From Pachypanchax playfairii (taxonomy: Eukaryota; Chordata; Actinopteri; Cyprinodontiformes; Aplocheilidae): a stretch of DNA of 64,000 bases. The notes below the pieces were generated by a model, which worked only from the letters and a program-made list of their open reading frames with translations, was not told where the DNA came from and searched no databases. The translations under genes were made by a program, and so were the position numbers. Positions 1 to 14,700 of this stretch are shown one piece after another. The stretch's first letter is position 1. Each line of letters begins with the position of its first letter. The stretch lies in assembly GCA_006937955.1 (NCBI GenBank), contig SSNP01000005.1:9528040-9592039 (forward strand), in the 5' to 3' direction.

Positions 1-1119
1 ACTCCATCAGGCTCAGCCTTTTATGTGACTTATTTTCCTTAGAGGTGTAAAAAAATAAGTTGAATGAAAGAATCTGTTTCTTATGGGCTATTTTTAACTC
101 CACCTGAGGGTCAAACGAAAGAAAGAGAGAATACAAAATGGAATAAAAGGCAAATGGGAGTAGAAGTGAACTGTCTTTTAGTTCTTTTTAAGCCTGCGAG
201 GGATGCAGGAAGGGAGGAGATGAGATGAGAAGTGAAGAGGGATCCCTCTGAGTCATCCTTGGAGGTTTCCTCCCTCCTCTCTTTCTCCTTCTCCTCCCAC
301 TAAAAATTTGCAGCTCTCCCACCCTCCTGGATTTTCCTTTTCTATTGTTCCTTCTTTGCTTCACTCTTTCTTCTGTCTCTGATGTCATTCACAAAATGCT
401 TCTCTCATTCCTTTCATATTTTCTTCCTTAACATCACCACGTCTGCAGGTTTCCTGCCTCTTTCTTCCCCTTCAACTCTTGTCTCAGTGGAATACTGATG
501 AGCCTGAGACTGCGCCACTCCCTCGCCCTCTTCTAAGTAAAGGAAGTCCTGTGACAATGAGCATGTAGAAATCACCAGTATAAGTTTGCCTCAGAGTGCT
601 TTGACTAACCCTCGCGCTTGTTATTTATCGGCTCTCTACAGGACTGTGTCTGCTCTAGAGTCCACTTGCCCTTTTCCTCATCACCTTGCTTAATTGCTTG
701 TCACCTCTGTTCCTTTTTCTTACCATCCACAGTCATCTGTTTCATTAAACTTCATTTTTTATCACCTATATTGACCTTGTCTATACTTCGTTTTCAAACT
801 TAATAACTTGTTTCGACATATATTACTCCATATGCATGTTGGTAAGTGTCTTTCTTCTCCCTACAGAGCCTCACACAGACGCTCATGACCACTGCTACAA
901 ATGGCACACAGTCCTCCCCGCTTTGACTTGTGTGTGTGCACGTGTGCGCTCACATGTCTCTGCTTGTGAGCCCCTTGTTTCATAGAGATGCAACGCTGCT
1001 CTCTCTATTACATCAAATTGAACTGAGGTTTAATAAAGACTGCAGGGATCCAAATCTAATAACAGCTGCACTCTGCTTATTGGAATGCTCTCACTCACCT
1101 TCACACACTTTGATTTCAA

Positions 1120-1172
1120 TTCAAATCAATTCAATTCAATAATACTTTTTAATCCCAAGGGGAAATTAGATC
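1120..1172 (+). repeat. Retroposon 3'-tail fragment
   Basis: The AATTC-rich stretch followed by 'aatcccaaggggaaattaga' resembles the 3' ends of non-LTR retroposons common in fish. Only the tail is present. The family is inferred from memory and not checked. Confidence 0.4.
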
Positions 1173-3836
1173 ATTTAAGTGCACACACGCACACACATTC
1201 ACACTCTCACCCTACTGTGAAGGCTGATATGTATTCGTTCTCCGTATTCAGAAAATCCATACTCAGCAGTTTCCCTTTTTTACATCAGTATAAATGAGAT
1301 CACGTTGTATACATGCAGGATACAGAGGTCATTGAAGCATCACATTAATGGAGAACAGGGGGATTATGGGAGATGACTCAAAGGTCCCAGCCCTCATACA
1401 AAAATCAGACTTGAGCAGAAAATCATGTCAAAGTACTTATTTAGCACATCTTACCTTTTTTGATCATCCATCTAAAGAAAAAGTGATTTTTGCTGTGTTG
1501 TAATTTTTGCATCTAAGCCTGTAGTGAAGTTTTATAGTTCTATAAACCTTCATTAGGAATAACACATTAAAACCCTGTGATGTGTGGTAATCAGGTAGTT
1601 TTATGGGTGTGACTTTTCCCTAAAGTTTAGAGCAATTCTTTTTTGTCTCTGTCACGTTCAGTGCCGAAGTAACACATGTTTCTTTTTGTTTGTTTGTCAG
1701 GTCACTGTTTAATTCACAGAATATGTTATGTTGATTCGGTCTCAGGTTGTTTTCTACAAAGAGGTTTTCTTCTTCTTGAGGCCTGCACCAGAACAAATTA
1801 TTAGTTGTGCTTGCATTGTGTTTCATGCACAGTAATCTGACTGAGATGCAGGCACACAATAAGAATTTAAAAACAATAAAACCCATTATTATACATGTAG
1901 CATCATTAAAAGGGGTTTTAAATCAGTTAAAAACTGCATGTAATTTTACATGAAACAACATCATAATTTCATTTTAAGTACAACTTTAAGAACGTCTTGT
2001 GTTCTTTTTTATTCTAAAATTCCCTCAAATTTGTTTTTCGGGGCTTTTTTTTGAGTGGGTTCCCAACATCAGTGGTAAAATGTATTTGGAGGGAGTGAGG
2101 AAGCAGAATGGTCGGGCTCTGCTCATGAAGTGAACAGCAGGGAGCAGCAACACAATGTTGACAAAAAATTGCAAAATCTTGAGTTAAGATTCAGGTCGGT
2201 TTAACTGCATCAGTGAATCTGAAATCAGCAGTTTTAGAACGTATCCAAATGAATCATCTGTTCAAATTTTGTTTTACTAAATAACTATCAGTTTGATGCA
2301 ACAAGGAAATATGGCCACAGAAGCTGTTCTTTATATGATCTCAGTGAGATTGGTCTTTATCTAAAATACTAAAGTGAGTAGATAAGTTTATGGAGAAGCT
2401 TTGCTTTTTGTTTTTTTTCCAGCCCTTTCTGGTGGACCGTGCCGCTAACTATCCTATGTGTCTGTATTTTATGTTTTAAAATGTCTATTTATCTATAAAT
2501 AAGTCTATATGTAAACTAGAGCAACATTCCTTGTGTGTGTAACATACATGGCTAAATAAAACTCATTCTGATTCTGTGAAATAATGAACGTTAAAAACAT
2601 TTAACAGCAATTCTTTTACTTTCTTGTAGTTTGGGGGATTTGCATCATTGCAGAAATGATTCAAGTTCCTGTCGATGTGTAAATTATAATTTCAATTAAC
2701 ACTGTTGCCTTATTTAAGTAAAATCCAAGTCTTATTTGTGGCTTTTCTGTAGCACAGTAAAGATAATCAGTTTTTATCAGCACAGAGACGTCCCTTATTG
2801 TTTGTGTCTGCAGAAAATTAGGAGTTTGATGTCTTGTATACATCTCATCAGCTGTCACTTAGTCACAGAATTCAGTTACTATGTGTATGTGTGTAGATCT
2901 TATGTACAGTTGTTGGTATTTCAGACTGAGAGAGAAAGAAAAGTGTAGAAATGACTCAGCATAAAGAACTGGAATGAAGTAAAGCAAGAATCAAAATGAG
3001 CTCAATTGCTTGTCAGACACATGCAGACAAACACACACACACTCGTGCAGGGGTGCATTGAAGCATGCGGGCAGGGCGTGTGAAGAGTATAAATAGCTCT
3101 GCATCCTCACTGATGCTATTTTTAGAGCAGGAGTCGTGACTGACTTAACCAAGGGCACGACAGAGAGGTAGCACACACAAAGAGAACAACACCGCACAGC
3201 AGATTTCTTGATAGCTTACGAGTAACGAGATGTCTGCTAAAACATACAGTTCGTCTGTACTTCGTCAGCTTTTGTCTGTCTCTAGTTTAACATCATCTCA
3301 TCGCTGCCAGATTCTTCAGTCATGTTCTTCCTCTTCCTCAGGGGCTGTAATGCTGCTATGCTTCCTGATCGTAATTTGTGGTTTGTTTGTATAATATTCT
3401 CATTAAAGTCCCACTGGGATGCTAAACAATCAACTGTGTGTACATGCTGTCAGTAACAGTGTTTTCCACCCAAAAATCCTATTTTAAAATCATGCAACAA
3501 AACAAAGATTTCTCCCACACAAGATCATGAATTGATTGTTTGTTTATTGGGAGAAAATGGGAGCTGAATTGATGCTCCACATGCTGCACTATGGTGAAAT
3601 GAGATTTTACTTTTTTTACTCAAAATAAAAAGGAATCCTAAAATGAACAGCTTTGATCACAGGGTTTCTTATTTCTAATGCTTCGCCAAGTTCCCTACAG
3701 CTGCCTGAATGACAGCTGTAGGATAACTTCTTTGTTTTTTTGTTTGCCAAGTAAACAACACATTTTCCCAGGGGAATAGTGAAGTATATCAGATCTTTTT
3801 CCCTTCAAAAAGTTCAGGTCATCTTATTGGATTTAA

Positions 3837-4407
3837 AGGTGATATACCCGATTTCAAATTACCTAGCTTAGAATGTCAACAAATGTAAACAAAGTCACAG
3901 AACTCTCGCCCCTCCGGTCGGGTAGAATTTCTAAGCCACGCCCCCCCCCAGGTTTCAAAACACGCGTAGCCCCAGAAGACGACCGAGTGCAAGACACTGG
4001 TCAGCAGTTCATTCAAGTACCGTAACATGGTGGAATCACTGGTAAGTGAAAACAATATAACAACGAACAACTGACATTAATTGTTACTTTTAGAGCGGCG
4101 AACACTCCCAGCAGTGGTGTTCTGCTGTAATACGTATGTCTCAGTTTTTTAGGAGCACAGAGGCCAAATAAATTTGGAAGTCCATATGGCTGTAGAGACT
4201 GTTCAATCCTTCCTTTTGGGCCGAACCATTTGATTGGTTGATGTTTTTAGACAAATACGGGAGAACCACTTAATTATTTATTTATTTATTTAGTTATTTA
4301 TTTTTATCCTCACAACATATTTTTATCCATGCTGTGTTAAAACGTTTTTTATAGGCATGAAAAAAATATGTTAAGCTAATTTGTTATGCAAATTAAGGAT
4401 AGCAGCT
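3837..4407. mobile_element. T2/Kolobok-like MITE, TTAA target duplication
   Basis: The element is about 571 bp. Its ends are imperfect inverted repeats (AGGTGATATACC on the left; AGCTGCTATCC reading in from the right), each flanked by TTAA (3833-3836 and 4408-4411). TTAA duplications and TTAAAGG-type termini are typical of T2/Kolobok MITEs of frogs and fish. Inside are a GC-rich stretch, a CCAAT-type box (GATTGGTTGATG near 4235) and an ATG closely followed by a GTAAGT donor (about 4027-4046). It has no transposase frame, so it is non-autonomous. Confidence 0.6.
4272..4304. repeat. (TTTA)n-type microsatellite
   Basis: A run of TTTA-type units, slightly interrupted, lies inside the T2-like MITE. 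Confidence 0.8.
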
Positions 4408-6050
4408 TTAAATCATGTTATTGTCTTGACCATTGCAAGTCATTTATCTTCAAAATCTCTTATTTTATTAGTATCATTATGAGTGTGGTCATTATCTGTA
4501 TTATCATTTTTGTCTGATAGTGGAAGATGTTTTATTTTTTTCTTTTATCCTTCCAACTACTTCTGTCATCTGTCACCTCATTAATAAAAAGACATGTGAC
4601 TGTGATCTACTTGATGCATCTCGAAGACCTTCACACGTTTAGAAGGTGATGAATGTTTCGCAGCATCCTTCCCAAACAACTGGACCAAAAACAAGACAAA
4701 AATGAAGCTTTAAGATGAATGCTGCTATTTTGGTTTTTCAAAAAATGGACAAGTTCAGTCTTCTAACTATCCATGTACATTATTATGGTTCTGTACTTAT
4801 TTATGAAGTGGTTTTCAGACTCCTTTCAGCTGGAATAAAGACCCCGTTTGTGCTTTTCTCGACCTTCACAATCTGTTAAAATGTGTCTCGATCACAGCAA
4901 ATTCTGAAAATATTTTTCATTGTGAAGGCAGTCGTGTTGCTGCTAGGCTTTTAGTTGCCTTACCATGATGAGAATAAGCGTCTAAAGGGCGAATAAAGGA
5001 CGCTTTCTTGTGGCATGGAGGGTGTTGATTAGTTATTACATCTGTCTGGTGAGAGCGTGGCCCAATCGTATTAGATGTAGAAAGAGCACCATGATGTGTT
5101 AAGCAGAGAATCAGCCAATAGTGTTGCATGTACAAACTTGAAGCGATGCCAGGAGCTGTGTGGATCAAAGGTTTATAGCATTGTGGCCAGTTCTGGTTAA
5201 ATTCCCCATGATCAAGCCCCACTGGTGTGCACATGCAGTGTTGAGGCCACAGCTTTCTAAATACTGAAGACTTCCCTAAGATCGTGCAAAGACCCAGCCA
5301 GACCACATTCTGACACATCCTAGAGTCAGCCACCTCAATAGCACATAGAAAAAATACATTAACAATACATGTCTGCTCATCATAAAATCATGCGTAATGA
5401 AAACATGTCTGTTTATACCAGGATGCTGTTCACTGTTTACCTGTGGAGGTGATTATTGCTCGATGCAGGTGGCTGTATTGTAAAAGCTGAGGTGTTAATT
5501 GCATCATTTATAAACAGTAATTTGGCTAAAATGATTGAAAGCCTTTGATAAAGTAGAATATGTTTATGGTTTAATCCATTCATCTGAAAAACTCTTTAAT
5601 AACAATGACATTTTATACTAAAAATAAAATAGACATGTAGAATATGACTGATGCGTAATATAATCACACATTTTAAAATTCTGTGTTTTCACAAAAGCAT
5701 CGTGTGTGGACAAGAACATCAACACAGCATGTTGTTCTTCATCCTGTTTAGATCAGCTCTGTTTGAGCTGAAACCATGTCAGTTGTGTCCTTTGAACTTG
5801 AATCTGATTTACAAGAACAAATGTCACACCCGTGCTGGCAAGCAACACGGCGGGTGGCGAGTGGCAGGAAGTAGTGGCTACTCACACAGCAGGACATGTG
5901 CTCTGCTTGGAAGAATGTGTTTTTGCTGACCAGATATATTGTGTACTGTATTACAGTCAACATACAAAACCCAAATATACAAACAGATTGAACATAAATA
6001 CTTAACTCTGCAAAAACATGATTCATTTCATGAGTGATCAAAATATCAGC

Positions 6051-6196
<146 letters not shown>

Positions 6197-6842
6197 AACA
6201 CATTAACGCACAGGTCAGTTGGCCCTTCTGGCAATCCGTAGTCTGTGAGGTAAATGATGAGGCAGTAACTCAACTGTCTGCTAGATCATGGAAAGCGAAA
6301 AAGAGGTCTTTTGAACCAGAAGTTTAGCTTTAAAACATCTACCAGATGGTAAAATGATAAGACGAAGTTATTTGTGCTTACTGTCGATGTGAACTGAGCT
6401 ATTACCGTAGTATGTCTCTTAAATATCACCTGTTAGCGAAGCATACAGCTGATGCTCAGAGCCGTCCTCCCCCTCACTGAAAGTAAATCACTCTGGATAG
6501 TTTTCAGCAGGAAAACTTGTTTGTCTAAAGAAACACACTTGACAAAATGAACTTCAAGTATTCTATTTTTTGCTCAGGGACACTGTTACAGTTATAATAA
6601 AACATATTTTCATGAAGTATATTTGTCCACTCCATTACTTAAAAGTATAGCAGAAATATGAGAAATAATTAAAGGTTCATTAAGAGCATCTTAAAAATCT
6701 GGGATTAATAGTGAGTTAACTGTCGACAATTAAAAATCTTAATCGTTTGACATCCCTAGTATATATGTTATACATAAATACATTAATTGTACATTTTACT
6801 TGCTTTATAATAAATTCTGTGAGGAGTAACATCCATGTTGTC

Positions 6843-6844
<2 letters not shown>

Positions 6845-6904
<60 letters not shown>
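6845..6904. repeat. (GT)n microsatellite, 30 units
   Basis: A pure GT run that abuts the left end of the inverted-repeat element at 6900-7190. Dispersed fish elements of this kind are often found next to GT arrays. Confidence 0.97.
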
Positions 6905-6907
<3 letters not shown>

Positions 6908-7190
6908 TATTTCTGACCTCCTGGGGACCCGTTTCCTGACTTTTACTATCTTTCTGGGGTCCGAGGGTTCTTGTGGGGACCGAAGCCTGGTCCCCATGAG
7001 GGGGGACTCCCCTTTTTAGGGTTAGGGGTTAGGTTTATAGGTATGGTGTGAATAGAGTTTTAGTTAGTCTTAGGGTTAGTTATAGATCAGTAATGGTTAA
7101 GGTTAGGAAAAGGGTTTGGGTTAGTTATAAATCTAGTTACTAAAATCAATGGAAGTCAATGGACGGTCCCCATAAGGATACCAAAACACA
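6900..7190. mobile_element. Fish inverted-repeat element with GGTTAG-rich core
   Basis: The ends are imperfect inverted repeats: TGTGTTTGTATTTCTGACC running into TGGGGACC on the left, and GGTCCCC running into CCAAAACACA on the right. The core is rich in GGGTTAG-like units (7015-7120) and has the 'aatggaagtcaatgg' block seen in a widespread fish element. It is flanked by GT arrays on both sides. No coding capacity. Confidence 0.65.
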
Positions 7191-8597
7191 CTTGTGGGTG
7201 TGTGTGTGTGTGTCAGGGACTAGAAGTGAATTATTAGTGGGGCATGTGGAAGTGAGCAAAGTAAACAAGAGCAATCATAAAGATCGATCAAAAGTCTCAC
7301 CGTTTCTTTTCTGCAGTGAGGAAAAGGATCACAGTCGGAACCTGCTGCTGATCCAATATAGACACTGATACAGAGGACTGAGGAGGACAAAACACAGGAT
7401 GAAGACAGCTGAATTCTCCTTTGCAAGCAGTTATATATTTGGGTTGATTTGTATGCAAATAATCCAAAATTTAACAAAACAGTGAATCCTTTCATGTTTT
7501 GAAGCAGTGCTGGTATAGGAATCAGTAAAAAAGCTTGTGTTAAATTTAATGAATAGAAATATTCAAAAAGGTCCTAGTGTCATGTAGGACATGTTATTTA
7601 GTTGGACAGAAGACAGCTGGCCGAGAAGAACAAGGAATTCATGTGTTCTAATTTAGAAACTTGATGTTTTCAGTAGTTTGAACACAGCTGGCGCTCTGAA
7701 ACACTCTGCTACCTCACTTGTTGAACATGTGAATGTAGATGATTCTGAATCTTAAAATAAATGTGCGTATGCAGCAGTACATGTGTTAGAAAATGTGAAT
7801 GAAAGATCGTTGGACATTTTCTGTCGTGCTTTCTAAGATGAAGTCCAGCTGGCTGTCTCTCATCCAGCCTCAGGTTACATCATCATGACATGTCCTCATG
7901 CCGGCGTGGAACTGAGTTGGAGGAAGTAGAGTACATCATTTAGCGTGCTGTCTGGCGGCTGCAACATTGTGCTGGCGTATCCTAGCAACCAGCGTGGAAG
8001 AAGGGCTCGCTGAGGCAAAGCCTCGGTTCCAGCTGGTGATCTCTAATGAGTCTGTATGTGTGTGCACGGGTGTGTCTGTTAGCTCACTGGGATAATAGAT
8101 GAGTGCTGTAGAAATTAACGTGCTGGCTCAGCCCTGCGGGGAAGATCAATATCAACTATACATTCATCTCTAATTATCACAGCGGAAGTGAGGAGGAATC
8201 TTTCTTTCTCCTTCCCACCCTCTAGTTGCTCTAGTTTGCCTTTTTTCCTTCTTTCTTTCATAATTCTCCTCTGATGTTTGCCTGATGCTCTATCAATGTC
8301 TAAAATTCAAACAATATTTATTGGTATTAATATAAAATAAACTTATGTACATTTTGTGGCCCCTTACATTGTAAATAATAATCTTCTAAATTAGTATTTT
8401 TCCCCAGATTAATTATTGTTTAACAAGAAGTTTTTCCATTTTTGCAGAAAGTGTGAAATATGTCTTCTGTCCCATGGTCTTTTATCTTTTAGGGTCATCC
8501 TCCAACACCCTGCTGACTTCACAGCTTCACATTAATTGCACAACGGTTTGTTTGATTGAAACTCTTGACTAAAAACTCTCTTTTCTCTCTGTGTCAG

Positions 8598-8711
8598 TTC
8601 TAAGTATAGGTGAAGGAGGTTTCTGGGAAGGCACGGTTAAAGGGAGGACGGGCTGGTTCCCAGCAGACTGCGTGGAAGAAGTTCAGATGAGACAGTATGA
8701 CCCAAGGCTAG
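8598..8711 (+). CDS. shank3: shank3 exon: second half of SH3 domain
   Basis: 114 nt between a CAG acceptor and a GTAAGAT donor. It reads VLSIGEGGFWEGTVKGRTGW, then FPADCVEEV, the SH3 segment with the conserved Gly-Trp-Phe-Pro. The first base of its first codon lies in the upstream exon, and it ends after the first base of a codon. Confidence 0.95.
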
Positions 8712-11700
8712 GTAAGATATCACACATGTATGTGTGTATGACACGCACTGGTCTGATCACCATATTCATTCTATTCTTTGTTTTTTTGCCTTTTTAACAA
8801 ACAGTCTGCTGCGACAGATTTTTTTTAGAATCCAATAATTATATCTAAAAATTAAGTACTGTTTCAAGGATAAGTATGGACATAAAACATTATTTTTTTA
8901 GGGTTTTTTATTCACAACTTGAGCTTAGCTCTGCCCAAAAGCCCAGATGAATTTCTATAGAAGTGAAAACAACTCAGTTTTATACTTTAATGCCTCACTT
9001 TCATAAATGTACCAGCTTGTGTGTCAGAGTTTCTGATTTTACTGCTTGACAAGTAAAACTGATTACTCTAGCTTTTTTTTTACTAGCTTTTTTTATTATC
9101 TGTTTAAAGTTTATTTGTCATTCTTCATCTCTTCTCCTCCTCATCACACCTTCTTTCAATTCTGCTGAAAAAATGAAAACACCCACGATTAATTATTACT
9201 TATTTAATTTCAATTATTTTTATTGTTTAGATAGAATTTGATGAAAAACTGTTCGCTAAGTTCAATTTAAAAATTAAAATCTTATTTGTATGTAGTTTGG
9301 ACTCTATAAATACTTTTAAAAAGCACCTGAAGATCTTTGTCGTGGTTGAACTTGGACTTCTATGACAGTTTTGTGTCACGTATGGCGTTTATGGTTGATG
9401 TTTTCTGTCAAACACTTTTTGACATCAATATTCAGCAAATAAAACTTTTATCTACTGAACACAAAAGTTGTTTGACATTGAGAACCAGTTTTAACAGTTT
9501 TGTTTTTTTACATTTGTAATTTTTTTGTTATTTTTTGTGTTTATTTAACATATTGAACCCATGTTCTTGCCTGTAAGAATTTGCATGTGGCACATAAAAC
9601 TCAATCCAACTTACAAATCTAAAATATATATTTTTTAAAAGTACCTTGAAGATTTTCATTTTTTGTAAAAGGCGTTCTTATTTTTTTTTTTCGACAAAAC
9701 TGTTGCTGAAGCCAGGGTTGCAGTAAACATCTCTCCAGCCCCAGCTGCATCTCCTCTCATAAAAAAAAAAATATAAAAATAAAATTCAATAATCCAACAG
9801 ATAAGGTTCAAACCCATCAATATCAGCCCAGTCTCCTCTCTTTGTCACCCTGCTTGGATTACATGTGTGCCAGGCTTTGGAAACCAGATAAAATGGAAAA
9901 GACAAAACACAATTTGATTTTATTCCTTTTTTGTTCATTTGTTTTGATTTGAGATCAGAGGCTTTAACCATAAAACCTGAGCCTGCAGCTACAGACATGC
10001 TGGTCTAACGACGCCTGTGGGACAACATCAGCTTTTAAATCGTTTCACTAGTAAAATAAAACAAAATAAAACATATATGTTTTGTAGGAAATAGCTAGAA
10101 TTAGTCATTGAAACATTATTAAAAAGCAACACAACATAACAACTAAATATGTTAATATAATAGCTAAAAATGTGTCAGTACACTGTACTATGAATTAACT
10201 TTTTTGACAATAAAATATTATCAAGTATATACAACAGTTAGAAATACCTACAAGTCCATGCTGCTTGTTTCACTCCACAATGACCCCTCCCCTTTCTTCT
10301 CAGTTAACTGGCAGGTTTCAACCACCTTTATCTTTGACCGTGTTTCATCAAAGAACAAATCATATTCCTGATGTTTCTGTATCCAAAATCTTTTTTAGAT
10401 TCCATTCCTGTCCCATAATCTTCCTCTTTCCATTCTATACTTCTTGCAATGTGTACAATATGTTCTAGTGTTTAGTCTATGCCACAATTTGTGCATTTAT
10501 TGTTCATTTTACCCTTTCAAAACATAGCTGCTTGTCTTGAGTTTCCACCAGGCTTTTAGAGCCACTTAATTAGACCTTAATTAAATGCAGGTGCACTGGA
10601 AAGGTTGACCAGTTTAGCTTGTGTTAAGAACATGTAGACGAAGCCTGCATCAGGGGACAGTTTTTACTGAATTAACCTGCAGAGAGCCACTTAATGTCAA
10701 GTCAACACTTAAAAGTTCTCTTCATTAAAATAATAAAAAAATATATTATTCTGATTATGAACCTGAGGATTTGGTGATTCGACTTTCTAACTTAAAATTA
10801 AATGAAAGTAAAATCATTAAAAATGGCAACATAAAACTCTAATTTGAAGAAATAAATCAAAAGTACATTTGCAGACCCCACAAGTAGGAACTCAGTTCAA
10901 AAGAAGTCAGTTGATCCTACACGACTCTCATATCTTTGATTTATTGTAGTACTTGATGTGTCTGTACCTTCGTTTTTAATAGTATATGGGTTATCCTCTT
11001 CAGTGTAATGGCTGTAAGTGATGTAAGTGTCTACAATGATGTTCCACCATTTTTCATCGGCCGTCTGCAGGAGGATCCTGTTGTTTTACCTTTTAATTCT
11101 AAACAGTTACTTTAACTAGTACACTAAAGCAGTGGAGAGAGAGTGTGTATATGATTCTTATCAAAGTAGATTTTGTCTAAACAAGAAAAGTTTTTGTTTT
11201 CTCAAGAATCCAACAAAATAAAGCAATATTAAAAAAAAATCCACCTAAATCCTAAATCTTATCCAATAATCTTATATAAATGTAAATTAAATTATACAAA
11301 CTGACTGGAAAATTACTGAAAATTAAGAGATGCTTTAAGGTAACAAAAAAAAAAGTCTGGAAATGTGTGTAATTTCAAAATAAAACACATGTTGGAAAAT
11401 ACAAAACCAACGAAATATAATAATTATAATTTTAAAAAACCAAGAATAAACCAAAAATCTAAAATGTCACGGTCCTGGTATGATGGTCATCCTGTCATAT
11501 CTGTAAACTATCAGTAAAACATTTGGTTTTATCATCATGACAACCAGATGATCCGTTTCTCTGGTTACAGAAATTGATACAAATAAGTAACTTTTGCTAG
11601 TAAGGAGGGACAAATCAGATTAATGTGGCCACATGTGTTTAGTCACTCATTAAACCAACAGATGGCACATTTAGTTTAGTGTGATTTCAAGGGCAACAAC

Positions 11701-14700
11701 ATGCACAGCACCAAACGCCACAGAGCACCATTAAGAAGTATGATGGAAACCATCTGGCCATCTCGTGGGGTAGTTTAGCACTGCAGCGCAAACATACATC
11801 TGAAATGGGACAAGGACATTTTTTTTGTCATAAATATCACTCCTGCTCATAGTGTTTTTTTTTTAGACTTGTCTTCGGGTGTATTCTTGGGGCAGCTGGT
11901 GCCTTTTCTCCGTTTGAAGCATTGTTGAGGGATTGAGGTTACCTAGTCTTTGTAAAGAGGAGTTGGAATTTCGAAATGCCTCATTTAAATGCACCATGAG
12001 GAAAAAGATAGGAGCTGGGAAAGAAAGAACCAGATAGGAAAAGAGATGGATGATGGAGTTTACTCTAAGAGACAGGAGAGTGGAGATGGTGGAGCATGTC
12101 TTTCAATAAGAATGGAATAAAAAGGGAGGGCAGGGGATGGGTCTGATATTGAGGCCAGACTGTCATAAATCCTGAAAAACTGAACTCTCACATTTTGGAG
12201 ATTAAAAAGTGTCCCGGCCTCCCCATCCATCCTCCTCGATTCACATGTTCCTGTCTTTCCTTTCACGCTTTATTCTAAAATCCGAGTTTTGAAATACACA
12301 TGGTTTACTTTGAATAAATTATAACTTAAACTACATTCTATATTATATATTAAAACACAAATTTCTGAATCTACTGAAGCATTTAAATCTAATTTCATCC
12401 TGATATTTACCAGCAGTGATACGACAGCAGAGCAACACAGGATTACACAGAGTTGTTTATCTGAAGGCAGCCATTGAGGCGTTACTGACAGTAAGGGCAA
12501 TGTGTCTCAGCGTAGTGAAGCAGGAAAGACAGCAAGCTTTGCAATTAAGTCACCCAAATACTATTTAGCTTGCTCTCTCTTTCCTGCTTTCCCTCAGTGT
12601 CTCTCTACCACCACCATCACCACAAGCCATGACTCTAAAAGTGGGATCTCTCTCTATCTGTGCTCCTATTTCCTCTCTGCCAGGTTTGAAAGAGCGGTGA
12701 AGAAAAACTCAAGGAGGACAGGATAAAAGTAGTTTCATTCAAAGGGACAGAAAATGAGAAAGACAGTGAAAGGAAGCAGGTGGTCGTGTGAAAGAGGCAG
12801 TTTAAACTAGCACCGATTCTGCTGCTTGTTGTCTGTCAGCGCTCTGCTTCTTTCTCCATCAGCGCGGCCAACCAGCAGTTCATCTTCAGCCAGCGCTCGA
12901 GGGGACAGGGAGAGAGAGGTGATGGGAGACAAAGGCAGTCAAAGACAAAAAAAAACAACATGCAATAAAGAGGATGTGATAAAGAAAGGAGGGCAAACAG
13001 CAGAGAGTATTGATTGAGTTTGTTAGGACGAGAGATGAACTGCTGATGTGTGTTCAGGGGCTTGTGCAGTGTACGTTTTTAAATGAGCTTCAATTTACTG
13101 TGTAAGGTTAAAAAACAATAACTTAGAGACTAGAGTAGTTTCATCACAGGATCTGTGTAGAATATGAATATTTATAAAACATCACACGCAGAATATGCTG
13201 CAAATCTTCACCCACTCTGCTCACACTTGGTTTCACATATCCACGCATGCCGTTGGCCTGTTTCTGGGGGTTAATAGTAAATGTTTACTTGCAGCAACAG
13301 AGGAGATAATGATGTGACTATGAACTGCTCTTCTGTTTCTAATGATGCAAACAAATTGTGATGCCACTCATTTTCCATTTCAGCACTGTTAATCTCTTCT
13401 TTACAATCTGTTGGGGTGTTGCAGCCCTCCGGCGGGAGAAATCCTGCTCCCCGTCCTGCTGTTTTCCCACTAAGACATCACACTGATACAAATATTCTGT
13501 CCCTTCTGGTAACTAAAACAGCGTCCATCATTTCCAAAACTCTAATTTTGTTTTGGTGTCCTGCAGTGTTGATTGTCCTCAAAGAACACTGCACCGTCTC
13601 TTAGCATTATGAAGCTCTTCATTGTTACTGAAGGGGATAAACAAAACTTAACATTTCCAGTGTTTACATCTTAACAAGTGTGAAAACTTTGATTTATTTT
13701 CTTTGTTGTTCTTGCTAACTGCTTTCCTTGTTTTTTTGTTTTTTTTTCACACATTGTGGCACAAGTGAATGACTCACAGCTGCCTGAATCAGTCCAGCCT
13801 GATCCAGCCTAAGCTATTTTTAGCCTCCCCATTAAGAAGTTTTGGAGTGTATCTGCACTCCCTTAGAATGCTTAAGCATCATCGTTGCAGCAGAGCAGCT
13901 GAGAATGACATGAACAGAGCATTTTAAAAGGGGAGGTGTGCAGTGACAGGAAGATGGTGCAATGGAATGCAAAGGGATCACACAGGATGTCAACTGGCCA
14001 CAACGGCTTCATTTTTCTCTACTAATGTTCTGTTAATGAACAACCATTAAAAAAACTTCACTGTGCAGTGATTCCCTTCAGATACTGTACATACAACATT
14101 TTTTTTAAAACTATTGGTGGGAGAGGCTGTTTCACAGAATATTTATGAAGATAATTTGGTCTGCTGTAAATCCTTGACACGCTAGGATTACATGTTTTAG
14201 GAATTTTTGGCGTCTAATTAGAACAACACAAGGATATAAAGTGTTGTATAGATGGACTGCCTATCGTTCAACAAGTTGCGTAGCTTGTTAAAAAATAGTC
14301 AAGTCCTGCCATGTAAAAGTCGACATTTACAGCCTCGTTTTGAACTAATTTGTTACCATGCAATCCAAATCGATTCTGACCAGAGCATTGAGTTTGTAAG
14401 TATTCGCTACCCTGGACAACACAGTTGTGGATTTTTTAAATGCTGGCCCAGTGTCAGTTATTAGCAATAAAGATAATAGTAAGTAAGTAAGTAAAACTTT
14501 ATTTATACAGAACCCTTCAAGATAAAAATCATAAAGTACTTCCCATTAAAATAACAGTACGACACATAAAAACAATAAAACAGATAAAATTCTGTAGATC
14601 ATTTACATCAGGAAAACAGGTGTCTGTTGTTTTGTTGCGGTAGACATAAGCTAGCAGGACAGGTGAGTCTGAGTGCTGAGCCAGTCCTAGTTGTCTTTTG

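Noticed and set aside
7010..7120. Interstitial telomeric repeat
   Set aside because: GGTTAG words are irregular and belong to a dispersed fish element with inverted ends.
7965..7995. X-box at 'gtatcctagcaac' in the intron before the SH3 exon
   Set aside because: One half site has a mismatch and no ciliary gene start is nearby. Likely chance.
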